A stretch of DNA of 35,017 nucleotides from Hyphomicrobiales bacterium (GTDB lineage Bacteria > Pseudomonadota > Alphaproteobacteria > Rhizobiales > Rhizobiaceae): positions 1 through 35,017 of the forward strand of contig UBXV01000056.1 of the NCBI GenBank assembly GCA_900469625.1. Direction: 5' to 3'. This document shows, one piece after another, positions 9,851-19,239 of this stretch; position 1 is the stretch's first letter, and each line of letters opens with the position of its first letter. Below the pieces are notes generated by a model. The model ran no database searches. It was given only the letters and a program-made list of their open reading frames with translations, and had not been told where the DNA came from. Made by a program: the position numbers and the translations under genes.

Positions 9851-9957
9851 TTCTGCGCCATCTCGTTCGAAGGTGAGACGTTTGCGTTTGCCGAGCCACT
9901 ATCGGGAAAGCGGCCGACCGGCGACGCCCGGGCGGACGCCGCGTGCTCCTTGGAGCC

Positions 9958-11250
9958 TCAGGCGGCGGTGTTCTGGCAGCGGCTGACGAGGATCTTGTCA
10001 ATCCGGCGGGAATCCATATCAATCACCTCGAAACGGTAGCCATGGGCAATCGCAATGTCGCCCTCCTCCGGCGTCTTGCGCAACTGCTGAACCAGAAAGC
10101 CAGCGATCGTTTCGAAGTTTCCATCGGCATCGATGCCTTCGATCCCGATGGTCAGATGGATCTCATCAATCGGCGTGCGCCCGTCGACGAGATAGGTGCC
10201 ATCCTCGCGCTGGCGGATCAGCGCGTGCTCGAGATCGTCGTAGTTCGACGGCAGGACGCCGACGATCGCCTCGAGAATATCGGCGATGGTGATGATGCCT
10301 TCCGTGCTTCCATACTCGTCGACAATCATCGCCATATTGATGCTCGACGACTTGAAGGCATCAAGCGCCTTCAGGCACGAGGCCGTTTCCGGCAGCGTGT
10401 GGATCTCGCGCACATATTTGCGCACGTCGAACGGCGCCGACGTCGGCGCGTTGAGGATTTCCTTCGCCAGAACCGCGCCAAGCACATCGCCGCTCGGGCC
10501 GTCGACAACCGGGTAGCGCGAATGGCCATATTGGCGGATCTTCTCGCCGATGGTCTCCAGGCTGTCGTTGATGTCGATGAAGCTCATCTCCGTGCGGTGC
10601 GTCATGATCGACTTCACGTTGCGGTCACCGAGACGGATGATGCGGCGAAGCATTTCATGCTCCGATTTCTCGATCGCGCCGCTCTCGACGCCTTCGGCCA
10701 TGATCGCGTGGACTTCCTCTTCGGTGACATGGTCCGGATCATCGGGACGGATGCCGAGCAGACGCATCATCAGTGCGGCGGATGTCTCGAAAAGGTAAAC
10801 GATCGGTGCGACGATGCGCGACAGCAGCGTCATTGGCCGAGCGACGAACATCGCGAAGCCTTCCGAATTCTTCAGCGCCAGCTGCTTGGGGATCAACTCA
10901 CCGATGACAACCGACAGGAAGGTGATCAGCGTGACCACGATCGCCACGGCCACGGTATGACCGTAGGGGTTGATCCATGCAATGGTGTCGAAGAACGGAG
11001 CGAATTTTGCAGCGATCGTTGCGCCACCATAGGCGCCGGCGAGCGTGCCGACCAAGGTGATGCCCACCTGCACGGTGGAGAGAAACTTGCCGGGGTCCTC
11101 CGCCAGCTTCAATGCCGCATCGGCGCGGAGGTTTCCCTGTTTTGCCATCTGGCGAAGCAATGGCTTGCTTGCCGAGACGATTGCCATTTCCGAGAGAGCA
11201 AAAAATGCGTTGATCAAAAGCAGGACGAAAATGACAAAAAATTCGGACAT
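9958..11250 (-). CDS. CNNM/CBS/CorC-domain membrane protein (hemolysin-related)
   Basis: 430 residues from the ATG at 11248-11250, with TTGGAGACC directly before it; the frame continues three codons to a TTG. An N-terminal DUF21/CNNM membrane domain (about 1-190, with LINAFFALSEMAIVSA and VGITLVGTLAGAYGG) is followed by the IGELIPKQLAL motif. A pair of CBS domains lies at about 200-330 (IMTHRTEMSFIDIND, MAMIVDEYGSTEGIITIADI). A CorC_HlyC domain is at the end (GFLVQQLRKTPEEGD). Proteins of this build are linked to Mg2+/Co2+ export or magnesium homeostasis; the hemolysin name is historical. No partner gene is adjacent. The gene is convergent with moeA. Confidence 0.93.
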   Translation of the reverse strand: MSEFFVIFVLLLINAFFALSEMAIVSASKPLLRQMAKQGNLRADAALKLAEDPGKFLSTVQVGITLVGTLAGAYGGATIAAKFAPFFDTIAWINPYGHTVAVAIVVTLITFLSVVIGELIPKQLALKNSEGFAMFVARPMTLLSRIVAPIVYLFETSAALMMRLLGIRPDDPDHVTEEEVHAIMAEGVESGAIEKSEHEMLRRIIRLGDRNVKSIMTHRTEMSFIDINDSLETIGEKIRQYGHSRYPVVDGPSGDVLGAVLAKEILNAPTSAPFDVRKYVREIHTLPETASCLKALDAFKSSSINMAMIVDEYGSTEGIITIADILEAIVGVLPSNYDDLEHALIRQREDGTYLVDGRTPIDEIHLTIGIEGIDADGNFETIAGFLVQQLRKTPEEGDIAIAHGYRFEVIDMDSRRIDKILVSRCQNTAA

Positions 11251-11426
11251 GGTCTCCAAGTCACCGTTGACGAAAAGTCACCCAATTGAGAGCGACCGTT
11301 CACCAGATAAGGCCAGCGGGCGATCCGAGCAAGCACAAGTCTCGAAATCCGCGTCACCAATTGCGCCGCACCCGTATTTCGCGAGGAAATTCCGGGATCA
11401 GAGAGCAGATTTCGATGGCGCGTTCA

Positions 11427-12173
11427 TTACTGTTCGCTCGATCGAAGTGCTCCGCGCACGCGTTCGCGTCCGATCTTGATGACGTTTTCCATCGCGGCGC
11501 GGGCGCCGGCTTCATCGCGGCGGCCGATTTCCTCCACGATCCGGATGTGATTGCGGGCGACTTCGTCGACGCCGCCCTTCTCCTCGACCGGAGAACTCAG
11601 CTTGAAGATGCCGACAAGGGCTGCCTCGATCAGCCCGCCGACGGTGCGCATGAATGGATTACCCGAGGCCTCGGCGATCGACAGATGGAATTTCAAGTCG
11701 GCATAGGCAAGGCTTTCTGCCGTGTGGCCGGCTTCACCCATGGCGACGGCGAGCCGCATCATTCGGCTGATTTCGGCGTCGGAGGCATTCCTTGCCGCCA
11801 GCGCTGCCGCATGTGGCTCGAAGGCCAGGCGGACCTCGCTCAAATGGTAGAGGAAGACTTCGTCCACGCCGCATTCGAAATGCCAGGTGAGAATATCGTT
11901 GTCGAAGAGGTTCCAGTCGTTTCTGGGCGTCACGCGCGTGCCGATGCGCGCGCGCGGAACGACGAGCCCCTTGGCGGCAAGCGTTTTCATCGCTTCGCGA
12001 AGAACCGTGCGCGACACCTTGAAGCGCGCTGCCAGCTCCGGATCGCCGGGCAGGATCGACCCGACCGGAAACTCGCCTGATACGATCGCCTTGCCGAGCT
12101 GGTCGACCACATGCGCATGACTGGTGCGCTTCCGCGTCCCGGAAAGGACAGTCTCCAGCAAGCTCCTGTTCAA
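11427..12173 (-). CDS. GntR-family (FadR/FCD subfamily) transcriptional regulator
   Basis: 248 residues when started at the TTG at 12171-12173, which follows GGAGGAGGTGGG. Upstream in-frame starts have no comparable ribosome site. The N-terminal winged helix has HAHVVDQLGKAIVSGEF, ELAARFKVSRTVLREAMKTL and ARIGTRVTPR. The C-terminal FCD ligand domain has the metal/ligand histidines in LKFHLSIAEASGNPFM and NHIRIVEEI. Regulators of this type usually control sugar-acid, amino-acid or purine-catabolism genes and respond to a carboxylate. It lies downstream of the BMP-type ABC genes on the same strand, separated by a terminator. A link to that importer is possible but unproven. Confidence 0.92.
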   Translation of the reverse strand: MNRSLLETVLSGTRKRTSHAHVVDQLGKAIVSGEFPVGSILPGDPELAARFKVSRTVLREAMKTLAAKGLVVPRARIGTRVTPRNDWNLFDNDILTWHFECGVDEVFLYHLSEVRLAFEPHAAALAARNASDAEISRMMRLAVAMGEAGHTAESLAYADLKFHLSIAEASGNPFMRTVGGLIEAALVGIFKLSSPVEEKGGVDEVARNHIRIVEEIGRRDEAGARAAMENVIKIGRERVRGALRSSEQ

Positions 12174-12502
12174 CCCACCTCCTCCAGGCACTCCCTTGCC
12201 TGCCAGCGCCAGATGCGGCGCCACACCACACGGTTGCTCCACAATCCCCCAATCCCCACGAACTGGGCGAAGGATCGTCTGAAGACCAACCGATTCCACA
12301 GAGCATTACACGAAATACAGCCGTGCTGCACTAGTGTTGAGACCGGGGTACACGACCATTGATTGCATCGCCGCCAGCGCGAAAAACGTCACCAGTTTGC
12401 GGTTGTAGACCTTTTGCCGCGCGTCCCCTCTGCCGCATGGCAACAAAGACAAACCCCGCCTCAACGGCGGGGTTTGCATTCTATTTCGTTGCTCTGCCGC
12501 GC
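12174..12502. other. Intergenic region upstream of the GntR gene
   Basis: 329 bp between the GntR start and the end of the substrate-binding protein gene. It holds the terminator at 12450-12476 and, nearer the GntR start, the presumed GntR promoter. No operator or coding sequence could be supported. Confidence 0.6.
12444..12476 (-). terminator. Intrinsic terminator of the BMP-type ABC operon
   Basis: On the minus strand CAAACCCCGCC - GTTGA - GGCGGGGTTTG, a perfect 11-bp stem (12450-12460 with 12466-12476), followed by TCTTTGTT. It sits 26 bp after the substrate-binding protein stop codon. Confidence 0.9.
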
Positions 12503-13573
12503 TTACTTCGGCAGCTGGTCGTCGACGCCTTCGACGTAGAAGTTCATGCCGAGCAGCGTGCCGTCATCCGACGATGCGCCGGCTGCCAGCCACTCGCTGC
12601 CATCCTGCTTCTTCAGCGGACCGGTGAACGGCTTCAGTTCGCCCGACTTGATCTTGGCTTCGGCGTCCTCGGCCAGCTTCTTCACATCGTCAGGCATGTT
12701 GGTGTATGGCGCCATCGTCAGGATGCCGTCCTTCAGGCCATCCCAGCTCGACGTGGTTTCCCACTTGCCGTCAAGGAAAGCCTGGGTACGCTTGATGTAG
12801 TAGGCGCCCCAGGTGTCGACGATCGCGGTCAGCTGGGTCTTCGGGCCGGCGGCAATCATGTCCGAGGCCTGGCCAAAGGCCTTGATGCCGCGCTCAGATG
12901 CAACCTGCATCGGCGCCGTCGTGTCGGTGTGCTGCGTCAGGATGTCGACACCCTGGTCGACGAGAGCCTTGGCGGCGTCGGCTTCCTTGCCCGGGTCGAA
13001 CCAGGTGTTGGCCCATACGACCTTGATCTTGAAGTCCGGATTGACCGAGCGCGCGCCGATGACGAAGGCGTTGATGCCCATCACCACTTCCGGGATCGGG
13101 AAGGAAGCGATGTAACCTGCAACGCCCTTCTCGGACATCTTGGCGGCGATCACGCCCTGGATGTAGCGGCCTTCGTAAAAGCGGCTGTTATAGGTCGCCA
13201 CGTTCGGCGCAGTCTTGTAACCCGTCGCATGTTCGAACTTCACGTCCGGGAACTTCTGGGCGATCTTGATCGTCGCATCCATGAAGCCGAAGGACGTCGT
13301 GTAGATCAGGCCGCAGCCGGAACGGGCCAGGCGTTCGATCGCACGCTCGGCATCCGGACCTTCCGGAACGCTTTCGAGGAACTGGGTCTCGATCTTGTCA
13401 CCGAGCGCCTTTTCCAGCTCGAGACGGCCGATATCGTGTGCCTGTGTCCAGCCGCCATCGGTCTTGGAACCGACATAGACGAAGCAGACCTTCGCCTTTT
13501 CCTGGGCGGCAGCGCCACTGGCAAAGCCGATGACGGCCGCCGTACTTGCAAGAGCGAGCAGTAGTTTTTTCAT
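12503..13573 (-). CDS. BMP-family ABC transporter substrate-binding protein
   Basis: 356 residues. An export signal (MKKLLLALASTAAVIGFAS, cleavage near GAAAQ at about 23-24) has no lipobox cysteine, so the mature protein should be free in the periplasm. The basic membrane protein (BMP/PnrA-like) fold is marked by GSKTDGGWTQAHDIGRLELE, then RLARSGCGLIYTTSFGFMDA, VAGYIASFPIPEVVMGINAF and ILTQHTDTTAPMQVASERG. The family binds purine nucleosides and related compounds. It is the last gene of the set ATPase, permease, permease, binding protein, and lies 47 bp after the second permease. Binding-protein mRNA is often made in excess, which the strong terminator after it would help. Confidence 0.94.
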   Translation of the reverse strand: MKKLLLALASTAAVIGFASGAAAQEKAKVCFVYVGSKTDGGWTQAHDIGRLELEKALGDKIETQFLESVPEGPDAERAIERLARSGCGLIYTTSFGFMDATIKIAQKFPDVKFEHATGYKTAPNVATYNSRFYEGRYIQGVIAAKMSEKGVAGYIASFPIPEVVMGINAFVIGARSVNPDFKIKVVWANTWFDPGKEADAAKALVDQGVDILTQHTDTTAPMQVASERGIKAFGQASDMIAAGPKTQLTAIVDTWGAYYIKRTQAFLDGKWETTSSWDGLKDGILTMAPYTNMPDDVKKLAEDAEAKIKSGELKPFTGPLKKQDGSEWLAAGASSDDGTLLGMNFYVEGVDDQLPK

Positions 13574-13620
13574 TTTCTTGACCTCTGTCGGTTTGAGAAA
13601 CGTCCGTCTGGATTGTTATG

Positions 13621-14541
13621 TCACCGATCCGGCACAAACGGCTTACCGAGCGATGCCGGCGTGTTGATCAGTGTCGTGCGCCGGTTATGTGAAATGAGAA
13701 TGAGAACGACGATCGTCGCGAGATAGGGAAGCGACGAAAGGAACTGCGAGGGAATGCCGATGCCGAAGGCCTGCGCATGAAGCTGGCTGATGGAAACGGC
13801 ACCGAACAGGTAACCGCCGGCGACGAGACGCCACGGGCGCCAGGACGAAAACACCACGAGCGCAAGCGCGATCCAGCCACGCCCGGCCGACATGTTCTCC
13901 ACCCATTGCGGCGTGTAGACCAGCGACAGCTGCGCGCCGGCCAGGCCCGCACAGGCACCGCCGAACATCACGGCGAGATAGCGCGTCCTGATGACGTTGA
14001 CGCCGAGGGCATGCGCTGACGCGTGGCTGTCGCCAACCGCACGCAGCTTCAGCCCTGCCCGGCTCCTGAACAGGAACCAGTGAACGCCGGCGACGAGCGC
14101 AATCGACAGATAGAAGATGATGTCCTGACGGAAGAGCAGCGGCCCCACGACCGGAATGTCGGCGAGCACCGGTATGGCGATCGGCTGCAGCTTGATGCCC
14201 TGCATGCCGAGGAAACTCTCACCGAGCATGCCGGAAACGCCAAGGCCAAGCAGCGTCAGCGCCAGGCCGGTCGCCACCTGGTTGGCGACGAGCGTCAAGG
14301 TGAGGAACGCGAAGAGCTGGGAGAACACGGCGCCGCAGGCAATGCCTGCCAGAATGCCGAGATAGGGCGATCCGGTCACCTGCGTCGCGACGAAGGCGCA
14401 AACGGCGCCCATCACCATCATGCCCTCGACGCCCAGATTGAGCACGCCCGAGCGTTCCGTGACCAGTTCACCGAGAGCGGCAAGGACGAGCGGTGTCGCC
14501 GCCGTGATGACGCTCAGCAATATGGCTTCGACGATACCCAT
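13621..14541 (-). CDS. ABC importer permease (BMP/nucleoside type), second subunit
   Basis: 306 residues, about nine hydrophobic segments. The hallmark GELVTERSGVLNLGVEGMM near residue 26 belongs to BPD_transp_2 permeases that pair with BMP binding proteins (NupQ/YufQ-like). GFLF-type and SRAGLKLRAVGDSHASAHAL sequences mark the cytoplasmic coupling loop that contacts the ATPase. It forms the channel in the inner membrane with the permease encoded just upstream. Its ATG overlaps that gene's stop as ATGA at 14539-14543, so the two are translationally coupled. Confidence 0.93.
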   Translation of the reverse strand: MGIVEAILLSVITAATPLVLAALGELVTERSGVLNLGVEGMMVMGAVCAFVATQVTGSPYLGILAGIACGAVFSQLFAFLTLTLVANQVATGLALTLLGLGVSGMLGESFLGMQGIKLQPIAIPVLADIPVVGPLLFRQDIIFYLSIALVAGVHWFLFRSRAGLKLRAVGDSHASAHALGVNVIRTRYLAVMFGGACAGLAGAQLSLVYTPQWVENMSAGRGWIALALVVFSSWRPWRLVAGGYLFGAVSISQLHAQAFGIGIPSQFLSSLPYLATIVVLILISHNRRTTLINTPASLGKPFVPDR

Positions 14542-15635
14542 CAGCGGCTCCCGTCCAGATCTGATGACGTGAACCGGTACCAGACGAGCCGGATACGGTA
14601 ATGAATGAGCGTGTCGCAGGAGAGCACGAAGAACAGCAGCAGGCCCTGGAAGACGCGCGTGACCTTGTCCGACACGCCGAGCGACAGCTGCGCCGCTTCG
14701 CCGCCGAGATAGGTCAGCGCCAGAACGAGACCTGCAGCAATGATGCCGAGCGGATTGAGCCGGCCGAGAAACGCCACGATGATCGCTGTGAAGCCATAGC
14801 CGGGCGAGATCACCGGACGCAGCTGCTGGATCGCGCCGCTGACTTCGGAAATACCGGCAAGACCGGCAAGCGCGCCCGACAGCAGCATCGAAAACCAGAT
14901 CATCCGCCGCGACGAGAAGCCGGCAAAGCGCCCTGCCCGCTCTGACTGGCCGAGAACGGAAATCTCGAAGCCCTTCAGCGTGTAACGCATCATGAACCAG
15001 ACCAGGATCGCCGCGATGATGGCGAAGGCAAAACCCCAGTGGGTCCGGCCCGAGGCGATCAGCTCCGGCAGGATCGCGTCTGCCGCAAATGTGCGCGTCT
15101 CGGGAAAGTTCATGCCCCCGGGATTGCGCCAGGGGCCGCGCACGAGCCAGTCGAGAAACAGCTGGGCAACATAGACCAGCATCAGGCTCGTCAGGATCTC
15201 GTTGGTGTTCATATGCGCCTTGAGAAAGGCGGGAATGGCAGCGAACAGCGCACCGCCGAGCATGCCCATCAGCATCATCAGCGGCAGCACCAAAGGCGAC
15301 TGCCAGTCGTAAAACACCACCGGCAGGATCGAGCCGGCGATCGCACCCATGATGAATTGACCTTCCGCGCCGATGTTCCAGTTGTTTGACCGGAAACAGA
15401 CGGACAGGCCGACCGCGATCAGGATGAGCGGTGCCGCCTTGATCGCCAGTTCGTGCAGCGACCAGACCTCGCTCAGCGGCTCGACGAAGAAGCTGTAGAG
15501 CGCCGTGACCGGGTTCTTGCCGAGCAGCGCGAACATGATGCCGCCGAAAATGATCGTCAGCAGGAAGGCGATGAACGGCGACAGGATCGAGAACAGCGCC
15601 GAAACCTTGGCGCGCTTTTCCAGTTCAATGCGCAT
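14541..15635 (-). CDS. ABC importer permease (BMP/nucleoside type), first subunit
   Basis: 364 residues. MRIELEKRAK is followed by an N-terminal membrane helix, then GKNPVTALYSFFVEPLSE and the signature VCFRSNNWNIGAEGQFIMG, typical of the longer permease (NupP/YufP-like) of nucleoside-type BMP transporters. The coupling loop YTLKGFEISVLGQSERAGRFAG... contacts the ATPase. Its start lies 11 bases inside the end of the ATPase gene, and its stop overlaps the next permease. Together these genes form a tightly packed unit. Confidence 0.93.
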   Translation of the reverse strand: MRIELEKRAKVSALFSILSPFIAFLLTIIFGGIMFALLGKNPVTALYSFFVEPLSEVWSLHELAIKAAPLILIAVGLSVCFRSNNWNIGAEGQFIMGAIAGSILPVVFYDWQSPLVLPLMMLMGMLGGALFAAIPAFLKAHMNTNEILTSLMLVYVAQLFLDWLVRGPWRNPGGMNFPETRTFAADAILPELIASGRTHWGFAFAIIAAILVWFMMRYTLKGFEISVLGQSERAGRFAGFSSRRMIWFSMLLSGALAGLAGISEVSGAIQQLRPVISPGYGFTAIIVAFLGRLNPLGIIAAGLVLALTYLGGEAAQLSLGVSDKVTRVFQGLLLFFVLSCDTLIHYRIRLVWYRFTSSDLDGSR

Positions 15636-17199
15636 GCACAGCCCCCGTGCCTTCCGTCTTGCCGTACATGCCGCCCATCAGCAGGCCGATCTTTTCGCGC
15701 GAGAGTTCGCGCGCCGGATAGGGATCGGAAAGCTTCCCTTCGCTGATTACGGCGATCTCGGTTGCGACCTCGAAGATCTCGTCCAGATCCTGGCTGATCA
15801 CCAGAACCGCGGAGCCCGCCTTGGCGAGGTCGACAAGCGCCTGCCGGATGCGGCTTGCCGCACCCGCGTCCACGCCCCAGGTCGGCTGGTTGACGACCAG
15901 AACGGCCGGTTGCCTGTCCAGTTCGCGACCGACGATGAATTTTTGCAGATTGCCGCCCGAGAGCGACCCGGCCGGCGGGTCTTCCCCACTCTTGCGCACG
16001 TCCATCGCTTCGGAAATTCGTTTCGTCGCCGTCATCACTGCGTCGCGGCGGATGACATTGAGGAAGCCGGCGCCGAGGAAGGCCTTGGCATCGGAGCGGC
16101 TTCTGGCGAGCACGAGATTGTCCGACAGGGGCATCGCCGAAACGGCGGCGTGGCCGTGGCGCTCCTCCGGAACGAAACCGGCCCCCATCAGGCGACGGGC
16201 GTTGATGTTCCGGTTGCCGACAGGCTTTTGCCGAATCTGGACCGCGGCGTCGTCGGCGACCGGATATTCGCCCGACAGTGCGTCGAAAAGTTCGCCCTGG
16301 CCGTTGCCGGCGACGCCGGCGATCGCCAGCACTTCGCCTGCACGCACCTTGAGACAGATGTTCTTCAGCGAGACGGCAAACGGCGTGCGCGCGGGAACGG
16401 ACAGATGCCGCGCCTCCAGTTGCACGTCGCCCTTGGTGCTGGTGCCTTCGGCGGTGACCGCGGCCACATCGCTACCCACCATCATGCGCGCAAGAGACGC
16501 CGGCGTTTCGGCCCTGGGGTCGCAGGCGCCCGTGACCTTTCCATGCCGAAGCACTGTTGCGCGGTCACAGATGCGCTGCACCTCTTCCAGCCGATGGCTG
16601 ATGTAGAGGACCGAGCGTCCCTCTGCCTTCAGCTTGTTCAGCGTCTCGAACAGCCGGTCTGCCTCCTGCGGCGTCAGCACCGAGGTTGGCTCGTCGAGGA
16701 TGATCAGGCGCGGGTTCTGCAGAAGCGCACGCACGATCTCGATGCGCTGGCGCTCGCCAACCGAGAGATCGGCCACGTGCGCCTTCGGGTCGAGCGGCAG
16801 GCCATAGGCATGCGACAGCCGCGAGGCCTCGTCGGCGACCCTTGCGAGCGAGATGTTACTGTCCATCGACAGGGCGATATTCTCGGCGACGGTCAAGGCT
16901 TCGAACAGCGAAAAATGCTGAAAGACCATGCCGATGCCGAGCTTGCGGGCTGCAGCCGGGCTGGCGATGCGCACGCTGCGTTCCTGCCAGACGATCTCGC
17001 CCGCCGTTGGCGCCAAAACGCCGAACAGCATCTTCACCAGCGTCGATTTTCCGGCACCGTTTTCGCCGAGAAGGGCGTGAATCTCGCCCTCGTCTATCTG
17101 CAGGTTGATGTCATTGCAGGCTGCAAACGAGCCGAACAATTTCGTCAGGTTGCTCACAGCCAGCAAAGGACTGTTCGCGTTGGCTCCCTCAACAGGCAC
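15625..17199 (-). CDS. ABC importer ATPase with two nucleotide-binding domains (BMP/nucleoside type)
   Basis: 524 residues with two fused ATPase domains, as in sugar and nucleoside importers. Domain 1 is complete: Walker A GENGAGKST at 45-53, signature LSVGERQR at 145-152, Walker B RLIILDEPT at 164-172. Domain 2 has a degenerate Walker A (GVAGNGQGEL at about 295-304), a signature LSGGNLQK at 413-420, and VVNQPTWGVD in place of the LDEPT sequence, so its catalytic glutamate is replaced by glutamine. This asymmetry is usual for the family: one site hydrolyses and the other mainly binds. It is the first gene of the four-gene importer set and begins 49 bp after the quinone oxidoreductase gene on the same strand. 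Confidence 0.94.
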   Translation of the reverse strand: MPVEGANANSPLLAVSNLTKLFGSFAACNDINLQIDEGEIHALLGENGAGKSTLVKMLFGVLAPTAGEIVWQERSVRIASPAAARKLGIGMVFQHFSLFEALTVAENIALSMDSNISLARVADEASRLSHAYGLPLDPKAHVADLSVGERQRIEIVRALLQNPRLIILDEPTSVLTPQEADRLFETLNKLKAEGRSVLYISHRLEEVQRICDRATVLRHGKVTGACDPRAETPASLARMMVGSDVAAVTAEGTSTKGDVQLEARHLSVPARTPFAVSLKNICLKVRAGEVLAIAGVAGNGQGELFDALSGEYPVADDAAVQIRQKPVGNRNINARRLMGAGFVPEERHGHAAVSAMPLSDNLVLARSRSDAKAFLGAGFLNVIRRDAVMTATKRISEAMDVRKSGEDPPAGSLSGGNLQKFIVGRELDRQPAVLVVNQPTWGVDAGAASRIRQALVDLAKAGSAVLVISQDLDEIFEVATEIAVISEGKLSDPYPARELSREKIGLLMGGMYGKTEGTGAVHAH

Positions 17200-17248
17200 G
17201 CTGCCCTCTTTTCCCCTCTGTCGATCCCCGTCCGCCTTAAGGCCTCGA

Positions 17249-18226
17249 TCAAGGAATCAGCAGTGTTGTTCCACTCGTTTTTCTTGTTTCCAGATCCGTG
17301 TGCGCGCGACCGGCGTCGGCAAGCGGATAAGTCTGATTTATATTGATACGCACTTTGTTGCTTTGCACAATATCAAAGAGGGAGTTTGCACACGCTTCAA
17401 GCGCAGGCCGTGTCGCCACATAACCGAAGAGTGTCGGCCGCGTGGCAAACAACGATCCCTTCTGCGCCAGGATGCCGATGCTGAAGGCATCGACCGGTCC
17501 GGACGAATTGCCGAAGCTTACCCAGAGACCACGCGCTTTCAGGCAATCAAGCGAGGCGGGATAGGTGTCCTTGCCGACCGAATCGTAGACGACATCGACA
17601 CCCTTGCCGTCGGTCAGTTCCTTCACCCGTGCGACGAAATCGTCGGTGCGATAGTTGATGACGTGATCGTAGCCATGGGCGAGCGCCAGATCGATCTTTT
17701 CCTGCGAGCCGGCCGTACCGATCACGGTTGCACCGAGCGCCTTTGCCCATTGACCCGCAATCAGCCCGACACCGCCGGCCGCCGCATGGAAGAGCAGCGT
17801 CGTGTCCGGGCCGACCTGGAATGTCTGGTTGAGCAGGTATTGCGCCGTCATGCCCTTCAGCATCATCGCTGCGGCTGTCTCGAGCGATATGCCATCGGGA
17901 ACCTTGACCAGTTGCGATGCCTCGACATTGCGCTCGCTGGCATAGGCGCCATCCGACGACGCATAGGCAACGCGGTCACCGACGCCAAAGAGGCTGACGC
18001 CGTCGCCGACGGCCGTCACGATCCCCGCCCCTTCCTTTCCCGGAACAAAAGGCAGGCCAGAGGCCGACTTATAGAGGCCGGTACGGAAATAGACGTCGAT
18101 GAAATTCAGCCCGACGGCCACCTGGCGGATCTGCACCTCGCCCGGCCCAGGCGGCGAGAGCGTCACGCCCTCCAACTTCAGGACCTCAGGTCCACCGAGT
18201 TCGCGAACGACAATTGCCTGTGCCAT
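17249..18226 (-). CDS. Zinc-free NADPH:quinone oxidoreductase (MDR/QOR family)
   Basis: 325 residues, standard QOR length. The N-terminal GroES-like domain has VGLNFIDVYFRTGLY and LPFVPGKEGAGIVTAVG. The Rossmann domain has HAAAGGVGLIAGQWAKALGA followed by VIGTAGSQEKIDLA and the NADPH-type YDSVGKDTY stretch. The zinc-binding cysteines of alcohol dehydrogenases are missing. The family reduces quinones by one electron with NADPH in the cytosol. TAGGAG in front of the ATG overlaps the pcs stop codon, which leaves only 10 bp between the genes and suggests co-expression with pcs. The true substrate cannot be told. Confidence 0.93.
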   Translation of the reverse strand: MAQAIVVRELGGPEVLKLEGVTLSPPGPGEVQIRQVAVGLNFIDVYFRTGLYKSASGLPFVPGKEGAGIVTAVGDGVSLFGVGDRVAYASSDGAYASERNVEASQLVKVPDGISLETAAAMMLKGMTAQYLLNQTFQVGPDTTLLFHAAAGGVGLIAGQWAKALGATVIGTAGSQEKIDLALAHGYDHVINYRTDDFVARVKELTDGKGVDVVYDSVGKDTYPASLDCLKARGLWVSFGNSSGPVDAFSIGILAQKGSLFATRPTLFGYVATRPALEACANSLFDIVQSNKVRININQTYPLADAGRAHTDLETRKTSGTTLLIP

Positions 18227-18236
18227 CGAAGAGCTC

Positions 18237-18962
18237 CTAGGTCCGGCCGAGCTTGGGGAAGATCTGCAGGACGAAACCGATCACATAGAGATAGATGCCC
18301 GTTGCAAGAACACCCGTCACCACCCAGGCCGGCGTGTTGAAATGCAAGAGCAGCGCATACATGCTGAGCGCCGACCAAAGGAAGAAGACGCCGAGGTTGA
18401 GCACCCGAAGCCGCTGGACGCGCACCGGATGCAGGAAATTGATCGGCAGGAATGTCAGCACCACCGAGACAAAAACGACGATCGAGGCGGTCAGCTCGCT
18501 CGCCTGGATGACGAACAGCGTAAAGACCACCATGTTCCAGACGACGGGAAAGCCCGAGAAGAAGTACTCGTCGGTCTTCATGCCCATGTCTGCATAGTAG
18601 ATCGCGCTCGAGACCACGATCGCGCCCGCCGCCACGAACGACCAGGGTTCTCCAATCATGCCGCTCTGATAGAGCGCAAAGGCCGGCAACAGCACGTAGG
18701 TGACATAATCGATGACGTTGTCGAGCGTGTCGCCCGACCAGTTCGGCAGCACTTCCTTGACCCGGACCTTGCGAGCGATCGGACCGTCGATGCCATCCAC
18801 CAGAAGCGCGAGGCCAAGCCACCAGAACATATCGACAAAACGGTGCTCGGCCGCGGCAACAACGCCGAGAAAAGCAAGGAAAGACCCTGATGCAGTCAAT
18901 ATATGCACGGAGAAGGCGCGAATCTCGGCGTAAGGGACACGTTTGTAGTTGAAAAACTTCAT
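18237..18962 (-). CDS. pcs: Phosphatidylcholine synthase (CDP-diacylglycerol-choline O-phosphatidyltransferase)
   Basis: 241 residues with about eight membrane segments. It joins choline directly to CDP-diacylglycerol to make phosphatidylcholine in the inner membrane, the Pcs route first described in Sinorhizobium. The CDP-alcohol phosphotransferase motif has the widened spacing characteristic of Pcs, DGx2ARx12Gx3Dx3D: D59, G60, A63, R64, G77, D81, D85. In other CDP-alcohol transferases the gap is shorter. IYYADMGMKTDEYFFSGFP is also typical. The gene is divergent from the hydroxylase at 19240. Pcs marks symbiotic and pathogenic alphaproteobacteria that scavenge host choline. Confidence 0.96.
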   Translation of the reverse strand: MKFFNYKRVPYAEIRAFSVHILTASGSFLAFLGVVAAAEHRFVDMFWWLGLALLVDGIDGPIARKVRVKEVLPNWSGDTLDNVIDYVTYVLLPAFALYQSGMIGEPWSFVAAGAIVVSSAIYYADMGMKTDEYFFSGFPVVWNMVVFTLFVIQASELTASIVVFVSVVLTFLPINFLHPVRVQRLRVLNLGVFFLWSALSMYALLLHFNTPAWVVTGVLATGIYLYVIGFVLQIFPKLGRT

Positions 18963-19239
18963 CTGCGGACGCCGCCTATCCCTTCTGCATTTCCCCAGAC
19001 AGAGCCACTAACCCTGCCTCAACCGCTGTGGCGGCGCATTGCGCGTAATATGCACCCTTTGCAACGCATCGCCAGCAAAATTCAAGCGGGACTTTGATCG
19101 GCGCGGATTGTCCTGTGGACACTTTCAAAACGCTTCTGCGCTGATTCAACCCATTTATTTCGCGCCTGTCGAGGACTAGAAGTAAGCTCAAGACGAAAGA
19201 GCAGGCGCCTGACGGCGCGAGCAAAAGGGTTCCCTGATC

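Noticed and set aside
9943-11289. 448-codon plus-strand frame
   Set aside because: It mirrors the CNNM/CBS gene on the other strand, whose translation shows clear domains. The plus frame is His/Asp/Arg-rich without domains.
15505-17346. 613-codon plus-strand frame
   Set aside because: It lies antisense to the ABC ATPase gene, which has full Walker motifs; a shadow of high-GC codon bias.
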